From Qipengyuania gaetbuli (GTDB taxonomy: Bacteria; Pseudomonadota; Alphaproteobacteria; Sphingomonadales; Sphingomonadaceae): a stretch of 64,000 nt of DNA. Below are positions 16,103 through 25,775 of this stretch, piece by piece (within the stretch, counting starts at the first letter, position 1; every line of letters starts with the position of its first letter). The notes beneath the pieces are model-generated. The model searched no databases and was not told the DNA's origin. It saw nothing but the letters and a program-made list of their open reading frames with translations. The DNA lies in the NCBI RefSeq assembly GCF_009827315.1, contig NZ_WTYF01000004.1, positions 1,860,001 to 1,924,000 of the forward strand, in the 5' to 3' direction. Both the position numbers and the translations under genes were made by a program.

Positions 16103-16402
16103 ATGATCGAGAACCAGGACATCCGCCCTGCACAGGTAATCGGCCCGCTCGGCGAGCCGCTGACCCTCAAGGATTTGCCGTCGCCCTCGACGAAGCGCTG
16201 GGTCGTGCGTCGCAAGGCAGAGGTCGTGGCAGCCGTCAATGGCGGGCTGCTGACGATCGACGAGGTCCTGGAACGCTATGGCCTCACGCTGGAAGAGTTC
16301 GCCTCGTGGCAGCGCGCGGTCGACCGTTCGGGGATGCAGGGCCTTCGCGTCACGCGCATCCAGCACTACCGCGACCTGTACGAACGCCAGTTCAAGTACT
16401 GA
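16103..16402 (+). CDS. sciP: CtrA inhibitor SciP (DUF1153)
   Basis: SciP is a small helix-turn-helix protein that binds CtrA at promoters and blocks its recruitment of RNA polymerase, resetting the cell cycle in Caulobacter. The 99 residues contain the full conserved block: VIGPLGEPLTLKDLP, TKRWVVRRKAEVVAAV, GGLLTIDEVLERYGLT and EEFASWQRAVDRSGMQGLR. It follows the small gene without a gap, and lies 140 nt before a stress membrane protein gene. The adjacent DnaA box and CtrA-like site suggest cell-cycle control. Confidence 0.94.
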   Translation: MIENQDIRPAQVIGPLGEPLTLKDLPSPSTKRWVVRRKAEVVAAVNGGLLTIDEVLERYGLTLEEFASWQRAVDRSGMQGLRVTRIQHYRDLYERQFKY

Positions 16403-16541
16403 GGCATTACCCGCGCCTGCGGGAACCAATCGAGAATCCAGCCGCTTGCTATCTAACCCCGGGGCAGTAGTATCCTGGGTGTTCTCCGTCACTTTGCCTC
16501 TGTTTCAGGGGAGGACGACGGCAAAAGCAGGAGGATTATCA

Positions 16542-16808
16542 ATGGGTTGGATTATTGCACTTATCGTTGGCGGCATCGCTGGCTGGCTCGCGAGCCTGGT
16601 CATGAACCGTGACGCATCCATGGGCATCTTCTGGAACATCGTGGTCGGCTGTATCGGCTCGGTGGTCGGCAATCTCATCGCCGGCCCGCTGCTCGGCATT
16701 TCCGGCAGCGTCCAGGAATTCTCGCTGACCGGTCTCGTCATCGCAATCGTCGGCGCCGTGGTGCTGCTGGGCATCGCGAACCTCGTGCAGCGCGGCCGCG
16801 TCCGCTAA
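16542..16808 (+). CDS. GlsB/YeaQ/YmgE-family stress membrane protein
   Basis: This small inner-membrane protein (88 residues) has three hydrophobic glycine-rich segments: MGWIIALIVGGIAGWLASLV, the central GNIVVGC-like stretch read as NIVVGCIGSVVGNLIAG, and VIAIVGAVVLLGIANLV. The family is induced by stress, with unclear biochemistry. A strong AGGAGGA at 16529-16535, six nt before the ATG, predicts high translation. It is a single-gene unit ended by a clear terminator. Confidence 0.92.
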   Translation: MGWIIALIVGGIAGWLASLVMNRDASMGIFWNIVVGCIGSVVGNLIAGPLLGISGSVQEFSLTGLVIAIVGAVVLLGIANLVQRGRVR

Positions 16809-16832
16809 ACGAGAAAACGATACGAAATGCGT

Positions 16833-16864
16833 AAGGGGCGGCGGGGCAACCTGCCGCCCCTTTT
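16833..16864 (+). terminator. Rho-independent terminator
   Basis: AAGGGGCGGC (16833-16842) pairs with GCCGCCCCTT (16853-16862) across a 10-nt loop and runs into TTTT. It lies 24 nt after the GlsB-family stop. Confidence 0.9.
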
Positions 16865-16971
16865 GTCTGGCGCGTTCGTCAGGCGAGATAGCCCCTTTGT
16901 AGAGAGCGCCATTGCCCTCTCTTACAGGCAGTTCTAGGGCCGACATGCGCAGTCTTGCGGATTGTGCTTTA

Positions 16972-16993
16972 CTCGACTAATACAGTGGTCGAG
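16972..16993. promoter_or_regulatory. inverted repeat upstream of the efflux operon
   Basis: CTCGAC (16972-16977) and GTCGAG (16988-16993) flank 10 nt that include TAATAC, a possible -10 element with TTGCGG 17 nt upstream at 16955-16960. This is where a TetR- or MarR-type repressor of the efflux pump could bind. No regulator gene is adjacent, and the -35/-10 matches are poor. Confidence 0.4.
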
Positions 16994-17023
16994 AACAGGG
17001 CTGCGACCATTCGGGGCAAAACG

Positions 17024-18208
17024 ATGAATTACGAGGCAGGCATCAAATCCGAGATCGACGACACGTCGACCGTAGAATTCGACGAAGGAGGTAGCGTGTC
17101 GCGCCTTGCACGAAACAAGAAGCCCCTGATTATCGGCGCGATTATCCTTCTCGCGGCCGCAATCGGCGCATACTTCATGCTTTCTTCCGCACCGGCCGAT
17201 CCGAACGCCGGCCAAGCGCAGGCTCCTGCCGTGAGCGTCGTCGCGCCCGGTCGGACCACGATTGCAGGTGAAATCACCGCTACCGGCACGCTTGCTGCCC
17301 GCCGCGAAATGCCCGTTGGCGTCGTGGGCGAAGGAGGCCGCGTCGTCTCCGTTCCGGTCGAGCAGGGCAGTTGGGTCCAGGCGGGCCAGGTGCTCGCCGT
17401 GATCGACCGCTCGGTCCAGACGCAGCAGGCGCAGAGTGCTGCGGCCCAGATCCAGGTCGCGCAGGCCGATGCCAATCTCGCGCAGGCCAATCTCGACCGC
17501 GCGCTCCAGCTGGTCGAGCGCGGCTTCGTGTCCAAGGCCGATGTCGATCGCCTGACGGCGACCCGTGATGCAGCCGTCGCCCGCGTGCGCGTGGCGCAGG
17601 CATCACTGCGCGAACTGCAGGCCCGTAACGCGCGCCTCAACATCGTCGCGCCTGCTGCCGGCCTCGTGCTCGAACGCAATGTCGAACCGGGCCAGACGGT
17701 CAGCGGCGGATCGCAGCCGCTGTTCCGCATCGCCAAGGGCGGCGAGATGGAAATGCTCGCCCGCCTCGGCGAAATCGAACTGTCGCGCATCACGGCTGGC
17801 GAAAGCGCCGAAGTGACGCCGGTGGGTTCGGAAAGGAGCTTCACCGGCCAGATCTGGCAGGTCGCCCCGACCATCAATGCGCAGGACCGCCAGGGTACGG
17901 CGCGCATCGCACTGCCTTATGCGCCTGAGCTGCGCCCCGGCGGCTTCGCCACCGCGCTGATCAAGAGCGGCACGATCGTCGCCCCGATCCTGCCCGAAAG
18001 CGCGATCATGTCGGATGACAGCGAAAGCTACGTCTACATCGTCGGTGACGACAACAAGGTTGCCCGCCGCCCGATCAAGCTGGGCAATGTCACGCCCAAT
18101 GGCATCGTCATCCGCGAAGGCCTGACCGGCCAGGAACGGGTCGTGCTGCGTGCCGGCGGCTTCCTCAACGAAGGCGAGACGGTGAAGCCGGTCGTCGAGA
18201 AGAACTGA
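17024..18208 (+). CDS. RND efflux periplasmic adaptor (HlyD/AcrA type)
   Basis: This membrane-fusion protein links an RND pump to an outer-membrane channel. From ATG 17024 it has 394 residues: a 35-residue acidic cytoplasmic N-terminus, one transmembrane anchor (about 35-55), a lipoyl half-motif (VPVEQGSWVQAGQVLAVID), an alpha-hairpin rich in QA repeats, the second lipoyl half (IVAPAAGLVLERNVEPGQTV) and a beta-barrel/MP domain. The in-frame TTG at 16955 would place 23 residues before the acidic segment, which seems unlikely. The pump gene follows after 13 nt; no outer-membrane factor gene is present. Confidence 0.93.
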   Translation: MNYEAGIKSEIDDTSTVEFDEGGSVSRLARNKKPLIIGAIILLAAAIGAYFMLSSAPADPNAGQAQAPAVSVVAPGRTTIAGEITATGTLAARREMPVGVVGEGGRVVSVPVEQGSWVQAGQVLAVIDRSVQTQQAQSAAAQIQVAQADANLAQANLDRALQLVERGFVSKADVDRLTATRDAAVARVRVAQASLRELQARNARLNIVAPAAGLVLERNVEPGQTVSGGSQPLFRIAKGGEMEMLARLGEIELSRITAGESAEVTPVGSERSFTGQIWQVAPTINAQDRQGTARIALPYAPELRPGGFATALIKSGTIVAPILPESAIMSDDSESYVYIVGDDNKVARRPIKLGNVTPNGIVIREGLTGQERVVLRAGGFLNEGETVKPVVEKN

Positions 18209-18221
18209 CGGGGGCCGGCAG

Positions 18222-21200
18222 GTGAATTTCCGCAACATCTCCGCATGGTCGATTCGTAACCCGATCATTCCGATTATCCTGTTCATCGGGCTGATGCTGG
18301 CCGGCATCATGAGCTTTTCGGACATGGAGGTGCAGCAGCAGCCGGACATCGAATTCCCCGGCGTGACCGTGGGCATTTCGCAGCCCGGCGCCGCTCCGAC
18401 GGAAATCGAGAACCAGATCACCCAGCGCGTGGAATCCGCCGTGCGCGGCGTGGAAGGGGTGAAGAACCTCAACTCCACCGCCAGCGAGGGCTTCTCCTCG
18501 ACCTTCATCGAATTCGAGATCGGCCACGACATCGGCCAGGCCGTGAACGAGGTCGAAACCGCCATCGGCCAGATCCGCGGCGAATTGCCGGACGGCATTC
18601 TCGAACCGCGTGTCCAGCGCGTGCAGACCTCGTCCGAACCGATCGGATATTTCGCCATCAGCGCGCCCGACATGACGCTCGAGCAGCTCAGCTGGTTCGT
18701 CGACGATACGGTCGCCAAGCGCCTGCTCGGCATCGAGGGCATGGCCGAAGTGAGCCGTGGCGGCGGGGTGGAGCGCGAGATTCTCGTGATCCTCGATCCT
18801 GCCCGCATGCAGTCGCTCGGCGTAACCGCCAGCCAGGTCAACGGCGCGCTGCGGCAGAACAATCTCAACGCGGCCGGCGGCCAGGCGGAAATCGCCGGAT
18901 CGCGCCAGTCGGTCCGCGTGCTCGGCAATGCCGATACCGCATATGCGCTCTCGCAGGTCCAGGTCGCCATCGGCGGCGGTCGCACTGTGAAGCTCTCCGA
19001 CGTCGCAGAAGTGCGCGACAGTTTCGGCGAGGTCCGCTCGCTCGGCAAGATCGACGGTCGCCAGGTCGTGACCTTCAGCCTCACCCGCGCCCGCGGCGCA
19101 TCGGACGTCAGCGTCTATGACAATGCGGTCGAGGAGCTGGAGAAGATCAAGGAAGAGAACCCGGGCATTGAATTCACCCGCCTGTTCACTTCGGTCGACT
19201 ATACCAAGGCGCAGTACGACAGCTCCATAGCGGCGATGATCGAAGGCGCGATCCTGGCTGTCGTCGTGGTGTTCTTCTTCCTGCGCGACTGGCGCGCGAC
19301 CTTCATTTCCGCGCTGGCCATCCCGCTGTCGGCCATCCCGACCTTCTGGGTCATGGACCTGCTCGGCTTCACCCTGAACCAGCTCTCGCTGCTGGCGCTC
19401 GGCCTCGTGGCGGGCGTGCTGGTCGACGATGCGATCGTGGAGATCGAGAACATCGTCAGACACATGCGAATGGGCAAGACGGCCTACCAGGCCTCGATCG
19501 ATGCAGCCGACGAAATCGGCCTGCCGGTGGTCGCTACCACCGCCTCGATCGTCGCTGTCTTCCTGCCGGTCGGCCTGATGCCGGGCGTGTCGGGCCAGTT
19601 CTTCAAGAACTTCGGTCTCACTGTCGTCGCATCGGTGACCATGTCGTTGCTCGTCGCGCGTATGATCACGCCGATGGTCGCGGCCTACTTCCTCAAGGCC
19701 AAGGGGCACGCCTCGCACGGCGAAGGCCCGATGATGGACCGGTACGAGCGGCTGCTGCGCTGGACGCTCGACCGCAGCGGCGCCGACCGCGCGCGCGCCG
19801 GCATCCAGCCGGCCCGCTTCCACTGGTACTATGCATTCGGCGGCCTCGTGATGTTCGGTATTATCGCCATCGCCTGGCTCGGCGGCCTCTTCGGCACGGT
19901 CATGGTCCTCAATTCCGTGCTCGGCGGGATGACCGACATCGCATTCTGGAAGGGCCATCTCTCGATGCTGCCCGAGTGGATCTCGCAGGCGATCGGCTTC
20001 TTCATCGCCTTCCCGACGATGCTGCTGTTCCTGGCGCTGGGCTTTTTCGTCGGCTTCATTGCCGCAAAGGTCAGTGCGTTGGCGATGGGCTTTGGCTCAC
20101 GGCTGTTCGGCAGCGAGTATCGCCAGTGGTTCAACATGAGGCTGGACCGCTTCGCGGCGCGCATGCGCGACCACCGCGTGTGGATGCTCGGCGTCGGCTT
20201 TGCCGCGCTGATCCTCACCGGCCTCGTCGGTGCGGCGCTGCCCGCCCAGTTCTTCCCCGATTCAGACGGCGACTTCAGCCGCGTGCGTATCGAGATGGTG
20301 CCCGGAACCACGCTCGAACAGACCGAGCGCGTGGCTGACCGTGTCGCTGCGATCGTGGGCGAGGATCCCGACGTGGAGGCCGCGCTCCAGCGCGTGAACG
20401 AAGGCAATGCCCGCCTCTTCATTACGCTGAAGGACGACCGCAAGAAGACGCAGCAGGAATTCGAACGGAACCTGACGCCTGTCTTCCAAGACATCCCGGA
20501 TGCCCGCGTGACCTTCCAGTCCAACCAGGGCGGCGGCGGCACGGGCCGACCGATCTCGGTGATGCTCTCGGGTAGCGATCCCAAGACGCTGGATGCGACC
20601 GCGGCGACGCTGGTCGAGCAGATGAAGGGCGTGAAGGGCCTTGTCGCCCCGCGCATCGAGGCGGACATGCGTCGCCCCGAAATCCTCATCAAGCCGCGCC
20701 TCGACCTTGCCGCGCAGCTCGGCGTTACCACGGCCGCGCTCAGCCAGACGATCCGTATCGCGACGCTGGGCGATATCGACCAGAACGCCGCCAAGTTCTC
20801 GCTGTCCGACCGCCAGGTGCCGATCCGCGTGCGCCTGCCAGAGGAATCGCGCCAGGACATCGCGACGATCCAGAACCTGCCCGTACCGACATCGACCGGC
20901 GGTTCGGTGCCGCTTAGCCGCGTTGCCGAAATCAGCTTCGGTTCGGGCCCGACTTCGATCCAGCGCTACAACCAGAACCGCCGCATCTTCGTCGGCGCCG
21001 ACCTCGAGCCGGACATGGCGAAGGGCGATGCGATGCAGGCCATCAATGCCCTGCCGATCATGCGAGACCTGCCTTCGGGCGTGTCCAACGCACCCTTCGG
21101 CGAGGATGAATGGCAACAGGAAATGATGGTCAATTTCCAGATCGCCCTGCTGTCCGGCATGTTGCTGGTCTTCGCGGTTCTGGTGCTGCTCTATCATCGT

Positions 21201-21725
21201 TTCGTGTCGCCGCTGGTCAACATGACATCGCTACTGCTCGCGCCGCTTGGCGGCCTGCTGCTGATCTGGGCGATCGGGCAACCGCTCTCCATGCCGGTCT
21301 TCATCGGCATTCTGATGCTGTTCGGCATCGTCGCGAAGAACTCGATCCTGCTGATCGACTTCGCGGTCGAGGAAATGGAACGCGGCGTCGAGAAATTCGA
21401 GGCCATCGTGGATGCGGGGCGCAAGCGCGCACAGCCAATCGTCATGACCACGGTCGCCATGACCGCGGGCATGGTGCCAACCGCGCTCAGCCTTGCCGGC
21501 GACGGTGCGTGGCGCGCGCCGATGGGCTGGGTCGTGATCGGCGGCCTGATCCTATCGACGCTGCTGACCCTGCTGATCGTTCCTGCCGGCTTCAGCCTTG
21601 CCGACGGTTTCGAAAAGCGCCTCGGTCCGTGGCTGCGCCAGCGGTTCCTGACCTACAAGCCGGGCGACGAGCACAAGCCCTTGCAGCCCCTTGGCGGGGA
21701 AGCCGGGATCGATCCGGCCGAGTGA
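18222..21725 (+). CDS. RND efflux permease with an extra membrane insertion
   Basis: This proton-driven HAE/AcrB-like pump has 1167 residues, about 120 more than usual. It begins M-N-F-R-N-I-S-A-W-S-IRNP. The proton-relay pair is in GLVAGVLVDDAIVEIEN (Asp at about 404-405), and the C-terminal half holds a lysine-containing TM10 segment (LFGIVAKNSILLIDFAVEEM). Between ERLLRWTLDR (about 515) and MRDHRVWML (about 647, start of TM7) lies an insertion with two or three further hydrophobic segments, not seen in AcrB. GTG start, 13 nt after the adaptor gene. Substrates cannot be inferred. Confidence 0.93.
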   Translation: MNFRNISAWSIRNPIIPIILFIGLMLAGIMSFSDMEVQQQPDIEFPGVTVGISQPGAAPTEIENQITQRVESAVRGVEGVKNLNSTASEGFSSTFIEFEIGHDIGQAVNEVETAIGQIRGELPDGILEPRVQRVQTSSEPIGYFAISAPDMTLEQLSWFVDDTVAKRLLGIEGMAEVSRGGGVEREILVILDPARMQSLGVTASQVNGALRQNNLNAAGGQAEIAGSRQSVRVLGNADTAYALSQVQVAIGGGRTVKLSDVAEVRDSFGEVRSLGKIDGRQVVTFSLTRARGASDVSVYDNAVEELEKIKEENPGIEFTRLFTSVDYTKAQYDSSIAAMIEGAILAVVVVFFFLRDWRATFISALAIPLSAIPTFWVMDLLGFTLNQLSLLALGLVAGVLVDDAIVEIENIVRHMRMGKTAYQASIDAADEIGLPVVATTASIVAVFLPVGLMPGVSGQFFKNFGLTVVASVTMSLLVARMITPMVAAYFLKAKGHASHGEGPMMDRYERLLRWTLDRSGADRARAGIQPARFHWYYAFGGLVMFGIIAIAWLGGLFGTVMVLNSVLGGMTDIAFWKGHLSMLPEWISQAIGFFIAFPTMLLFLALGFFVGFIAAKVSALAMGFGSRLFGSEYRQWFNMRLDRFAARMRDHRVWMLGVGFAALILTGLVGAALPAQFFPDSDGDFSRVRIEMVPGTTLEQTERVADRVAAIVGEDPDVEAALQRVNEGNARLFITLKDDRKKTQQEFERNLTPVFQDIPDARVTFQSNQGGGGTGRPISVMLSGSDPKTLDATAATLVEQMKGVKGLVAPRIEADMRRPEILIKPRLDLAAQLGVTTAALSQTIRIATLGDIDQNAAKFSLSDRQVPIRVRLPEESRQDIATIQNLPVPTSTGGSVPLSRVAEISFGSGPTSIQRYNQNRRIFVGADLEPDMAKGDAMQAINALPIMRDLPSGVSNAPFGEDEWQQEMMVNFQIALLSGMLLVFAVLVLLYHRFVSPLVNMTSLLLAPLGGLLLIWAIGQPLSMPVFIGILMLFGIVAKNSILLIDFAVEEMERGVEKFEAIVDAGRKRAQPIVMTTVAMTAGMVPTALSLAGDGAWRAPMGWVVIGGLILSTLLTLLIVPAGFSLADGFEKRLGPWLRQRFLTYKPGDEHKPLQPLGGEAGIDPAE

Positions 21726-21738
21726 TCGTCGCCTGATC

Positions 21739-23019
21739 ATGGCGGGACTTTCCACCAGGACGACCGGCGCGGGAGTGGCTCCACTTCCGCCCGACCGTGC
21801 GCGCTCCATGCGCCGCGCCGCAACCGGCATGCTGGTGCTGATGGCCGCGATCTTCATCGCTTCGAGCCGCTATCTCGATGTTCACCCGGCATGGGGTTAC
21901 GTCCACGCCTTCGCCGAGGCGGCCATGGTCGGCGGCCTTGCCGACTGGTTTGCCGTGACGGCGCTGTTCCGCCGGCCACTCGGGCTCCCGATCCCGCACA
22001 CGGCGATCATTCCAGAAAACAAGGACCGCATCGCCGACACGATGGCGGACTTCCTGCGCAGCAATTTCCTCACCCCCCAGGTCGTCGCGCGGCGCATGGG
22101 GTCGATGAACCTTGCAGGGGCGGTCGGCAGCTATCTCGCCGATCCCAAGGCCGCACAGGACACGCGCATCAGGGCAGGTGCGGGCGAACTCGCGGTGGAG
22201 GTTCTCGAATCGCTCGATCCCGACCGGCTCGGCACGCAGGTGCGCAGCGGTATCGCCGCGCAGCTGGAAAAACTCGAGATCGCGCCGCTGCTCGGCGGCA
22301 TGCTGGACGCGATGATTGCCGACGGGCGGCACAAGCCGCTGATCGACAAGATCATCCGCTGGGCGGGGCTGGTGCTAGAGGACAACGAAGCGCTGGTGCG
22401 CGACATGGTCCACCGCCGCGCCAATGCCGTGCTGCGCTTTACCGGGCTCGACGAGCGGCTCGCCAATTCGGTCATCGACGGCCTCTACAAACTGCTGGCC
22501 GAAGTGCTGGTCGACCCGCAGCACCCGCTGCGCGACAAGATCGAGGAAGGCCTGCAGGAACTCGCCAAGGGCCTGCGCGAAGATCCCGAAATGCAGGAGC
22601 GGGTCGAGCGCATGAAGCGCGAGTTGCTGCACAACCCGGCCATTGCCGACTGGTGGCAAGGTGTGTGGGAGCGGCTGCGTTCGCGCTTGATCCGCTCGAT
22701 CCGCGATTCGGGCGGGACCGGCCCGGGCTACCTCGGCGAAACGCTGGCGGAACTTGGCGCAGCGCTGCGCGATGACGAGCGGCTACAGATGCAGGTCAAC
22801 CGCTTCGCCCGCCGCACTGCGGTCGGTATCGCCACGCGCTATGGCGACCAGATCGTGCAGCTGGTGTCGGAAACGGTGCGCCGCTGGGATGCGACCACGC
22901 TGACCGACCGCGTGGAAGGTGCAGTCGGCCGTGACCTCCAGTTCATCCGCATCAATGGCACGATGGTTGGCGGCCTCGTAGGCGTGACGCTTCACGCGAT
23001 TAGCGAGGTGATCGCCTGA
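21739..23019 (+). CDS. DUF445 membrane-associated protein
   Basis: This is a DUF445/YjiN-like protein of unknown function: 426 residues from ATG 21739. An N-terminal membrane segment (about 25-45) is followed by the family motif AEAAMVGGLADWFAVTALFRRPLGLPIPHTAI, then a long helical region with many charged residues, and a C-terminal hydrophobic stretch (IRINGTMVGGLVGVTLHAI). It follows the RND gene after 13 nt and may share its transcript. Confidence 0.9.
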   Translation: MAGLSTRTTGAGVAPLPPDRARSMRRAATGMLVLMAAIFIASSRYLDVHPAWGYVHAFAEAAMVGGLADWFAVTALFRRPLGLPIPHTAIIPENKDRIADTMADFLRSNFLTPQVVARRMGSMNLAGAVGSYLADPKAAQDTRIRAGAGELAVEVLESLDPDRLGTQVRSGIAAQLEKLEIAPLLGGMLDAMIADGRHKPLIDKIIRWAGLVLEDNEALVRDMVHRRANAVLRFTGLDERLANSVIDGLYKLLAEVLVDPQHPLRDKIEEGLQELAKGLREDPEMQERVERMKRELLHNPAIADWWQGVWERLRSRLIRSIRDSGGTGPGYLGETLAELGAALRDDERLQMQVNRFARRTAVGIATRYGDQIVQLVSETVRRWDATTLTDRVEGAVGRDLQFIRINGTMVGGLVGVTLHAISEVIA

Positions 23020-23048
23020 TCGACACCGGCCGCCGGCCAGCCTTCTCC

Positions 23049-23930
23049 TTATCCAGTCACGAACAGGACAGTGTTGGCCCAATAGCTGGCGACAGGTTCA
23101 CCCGCCGCATTGCGCGCGGGTGTGAACCGGCCCCTGCGGGTGAATTCCTTGCAGACGGTTTCGGGGAAGGCCGGGTCCGAATAGGAGGACTGGATGGTAC
23201 AGTCGGTGATCTGGCCGCTCTCGTCGATGTCCAGCCTGAAGCGCACCGCGCCCGACAAGTCCTTGCGCAAGGCTACGGTCGGGTAATCATTGGTATTGAA
23301 CCACTGCGTGATCCGCCCGACCGGTTCAGGCCCCTGGGCGATCGTGGCGATAATTTCGGGGTCGTAGCCCCAGCTCTTCACCAGGCTCGCAAGACAGTCG
23401 TCCATCGCCTTTTTTCCCGCGGCCAGACGTCCGGTTTCCAGCGTTACCTTTTTCGAGCCACCGAGCTTCATGGTGAAACTGTCGGCCAAAGCTGCAGCGT
23501 TTTCTTCTGCTGTACGGTAGGCGGTCGTATCCGCCTCCGCGTCCTCGAGCGCTTTCTGCGTGTCAGGCGGCAGGATGCTGCCCGACCACTGCCAGATCCT
23601 CTCGCCGTTCTCCAGATCACCGAACAGCGGCTGTTCGACCTCGACCTCGTTTCCTTCGCCGAAGCTGTAATGCAGCGACCTGACACGCTTGTCGTGGAGA
23701 AGCCTGCCTGAAGCGATGATCTCCATGCTCGTTCCGGGAGCATATTTGGTCATCACGAGGAAAACCTGATTTTCGCCTTCGCCGAACTTGCGCCCCAGAC
23801 GGCAGGACTCCTTGCTGTAGTCGAGATTCCAGTTGCTTGCAGGCTGCAAAACCACGGGTTCCGCGGCGGAGAGCGGAGCGGCTGCAAGTTGCAGTCCGGC
23901 AAGGACAAATAATGGCGTAACGAATTTCAT
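23049..23930 (-). CDS. secreted protein with TonB_C-like domain
   Basis: 293 residues from ATG 23930, with a signal peptide (MKFVTPLFVLAGLQ...LSAAE) and a C-terminal domain (about 210-293) of the TonB C-terminal type: VALRKDLSGAVRFRLDIDESG, C-T-I-Q-SSYSDPAFPETVC, then RGRFTPARNAAGEPV. The central part (25-200) is unrecognised, with DYSKESCRLGRKFG near its start. It lacks the N-terminal anchor and proline-rich spacer of a real TonB, so it is unlikely to energise receptors. Two Cys pairs may form disulfides. It is separated from etfA by a strong terminator. Confidence 0.8.
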   Translation of the reverse strand: MKFVTPLFVLAGLQLAAAPLSAAEPVVLQPASNWNLDYSKESCRLGRKFGEGENQVFLVMTKYAPGTSMEIIASGRLLHDKRVRSLHYSFGEGNEVEVEQPLFGDLENGERIWQWSGSILPPDTQKALEDAEADTTAYRTAEENAAALADSFTMKLGGSKKVTLETGRLAAGKKAMDDCLASLVKSWGYDPEIIATIAQGPEPVGRITQWFNTNDYPTVALRKDLSGAVRFRLDIDESGQITDCTIQSSYSDPAFPETVCKEFTRRGRFTPARNAAGEPVASYWANTVLFVTG

Positions 23931-23972
23931 GGATGCGACCCCTCCTGCAAACGCTGGTGGAAGCATCATAAG

Positions 23973-24010
23973 AAAAGGGCGGCAATTCGCAATGGAATTG
24001 CCGCCCTTTT
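23973..24010. terminator. bidirectional terminator downstream of etfBA
   Basis: A perfect 15-bp stem (AAAAGGGCGGCAATT at 23973-23987 and its complement at 23996-24010) surrounds an 8-nt loop and has T-runs in both orientations. On the minus strand it ends etfBA, 18 nt after the etfA stop. Confidence 0.92.
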
Positions 24011-24027
24011 TTTCGTTCGTGTTCTTT

Positions 24028-24957
24028 TCAGAGCTTCTGGGTCAGCTCAGGCACAATCTTGAACAGGTCGCCGACGAGGCCGATGTCCGCGACCTGGAAG
24101 ATCGGGGCATCCTCGTCCTTGTTGATCGCGATGATGGTCTTGGAATCCTTCATCCCGGCGAGGTGCTGGATGGCGCCCGAAATGCCGATGGCGATGTAGA
24201 CTTCCGGTGCCACGATCTTGCCGGTCTGGCCGACTTGGTAATCATTGGGGACGTAGCCCGCATCGACTGCGGCGCGCGAAGCGCCGATGCCTGCGCCAAG
24301 CTTGTCGGCGAGCGGGGTGATGACTTCCTCGAAGGTCGCCGCGTCCTTGAGCGCGCGGCCACCCGAAACGATGACCTTGGCGCTGGTGAGTTCGGGGCGA
24401 TCGCTTTCAGCGATTTCGGCCGAAACGAAGCTCGACAGGCCGGCATCGCCGGGGCCCGCAACGTCTTCGATCGTGGCCGAGCCGCCTTCGGCAGCGGCCT
24501 TTTCGAAGGCGGTGCCGCGCACGGTGACGACCAGCTTGGGATCCGAGGATTCGACCGTCGCGATGGCGTTGCCGGCGTAGATCGGGCGGGTGAAGGTCTT
24601 GGGGCCTTCGACCGACAGGATGTCCGACACCTGCATCACGTCGAGCAGTGCGGCGACGCGCGGGGCGACGTTCTTGCCGGTGGTGGTGGCCGGAGCGACG
24701 AAGGCGTCGTGGTGGCCCATGAGGTCGGCCACGAGCGGCGCGACGTTTTCGGCCAGCGCGTGTTCGTAGGCGGCGTTGTCGGCAAGGTGGACCTTGCCGA
24801 CGCCAGCGACCTTGGCGGCCTGTTCGGCGACCGCGCGGCAGCCCGAGCCTGCAACCAGCAGGTGCACTTCACCCAGCTTGCCTGCAGCGGTGACGGCGGC
24901 AAGCGTTGCGTCCTTCATCTCGGCATTGTCGTGTTCGACCCAGACGAGAGTTTTCAT
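24028..24957 (-). CDS. etfA: electron transfer flavoprotein alpha subunit
   Basis: The alpha subunit carries FAD and passes electrons from acyl-CoA dehydrogenases to ETF:quinone oxidoreductase. 309 residues: an N-terminal domain starting [15 protein letters not shown], and the C-terminal FAD-binding domain with [42 protein letters not shown] and [16 protein letters not shown]. It is transcribed after etfB (26-nt gap). Confidence 0.97.
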   Translation of the reverse strand: MKTLVWVEHDNAEMKDATLAAVTAAGKLGEVHLLVAGSGCRAVAEQAAKVAGVGKVHLADNAAYEHALAENVAPLVADLMGHHDAFVAPATTTGKNVAPRVAALLDVMQVSDILSVEGPKTFTRPIYAGNAIATVESSDPKLVVTVRGTAFEKAAAEGGSATIEDVAGPGDAGLSSFVSAEIAESDRPELTSAKVIVSGGRALKDAATFEEVITPLADKLGAGIGASRAAVDAGYVPNDYQVGQTGKIVAPEVYIAIGISGAIQHLAGMKDSKTIIAINKDEDAPIFQVADIGLVGDLFKIVPELTQKL

Positions 24958-24983
24958 AAGTCTATTCCTTTCCTGTCCGGGGT

Positions 24984-25730
24984 TCAGGCGATGCCGAGGG
25001 CTTTGATCTTGGCGACCAGCGCATCGACGTCCTCGACCTTTTCGCCTGCCTGGCGAACCGGCGGTTCGGAGACGTTGGTGGTCTTGAGGCGCGGCGCGGT
25101 GTCGACGCCGTAATCACCCGGGGTCTTGGTATCGAGCGGCTTCTTCTTGGCCTTCATGATGTTCGGCAGCGAAGCATAGCGCGGCTCGTTCAGGCGCAGG
25201 TCGGTGGTGACGATCGCGGGAAGCGTCAGCTTCACGGTCTCGAGACCGCCGTCGACTTCGCGCTTTACGGTGACGCTATCGCCTTCGACTGCGACGGTGT
25301 TGGCAAAGGTGCCCTGCGGACGGCCCATGAGGGCGGCGAGCATCTGGCCGGTCTGGTTCGAATCGTCGTCGATCGCCTGCTTGCCGAGCATCACGATGCC
25401 GGGCTGCTCTTCCTCGGCGATGGCCTTGAGGATCTTGGCGACAGCGAGCGGTTCGACTTCGTCATCGGCTTCGACGAGGATGGCGCGGTCCGCACCCATG
25501 GCGAGCGCGGTGCGCAGCGTTTCCTGTGCCTTGGCCGGGCCGACGGACACGGCGATGATTTCTTCCGCCTTGCCCGCTTCCTTTATGCGGATGGCCTCTT
25601 CGACGGCGATTTCGTCGAAGGGGTTCATGCTCATCTTCACGTTGGCGAGGTCGACGCCCGACCCGTCCGCCTTCACGCGCGGCTTCACATTGTAGTCGAT
25701 CACCCGCTTGACGGGCACGAGGATTTTCAT
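24984..25730 (-). CDS. etfB: electron transfer flavoprotein beta subunit
   Basis: The beta subunit binds AMP and docks with dehydrogenases. 248 residues, with the starter [32 protein letters not shown], the [17 protein letters not shown] stretch ([14 protein letters not shown]), [18 protein letters not shown] and [21 protein letters not shown]. It is first in the etfBA operon, 45 nt behind a palindrome that resembles a LiuR operator. Confidence 0.97.
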   Translation of the reverse strand: MKILVPVKRVIDYNVKPRVKADGSGVDLANVKMSMNPFDEIAVEEAIRIKEAGKAEEIIAVSVGPAKAQETLRTALAMGADRAILVEADDEVEPLAVAKILKAIAEEEQPGIVMLGKQAIDDDSNQTGQMLAALMGRPQGTFANTVAVEGDSVTVKREVDGGLETVKLTLPAIVTTDLRLNEPRYASLPNIMKAKKKPLDTKTPGDYGVDTAPRLKTTNVSEPPVRQAGEKVEDVDALVAKIKALGIA

Positions 25731-25775
25731 GGGTATTCCTTCCTCTGGATGTGTCTGGCGCCCACCTACCTTGCG

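Noticed and set aside
16422..16450. GGAACC upstream of the GlsB-family gene as an EcfG general-stress promoter
   Set aside because: No CGTT-like -10 at the required spacing; only a partial match.
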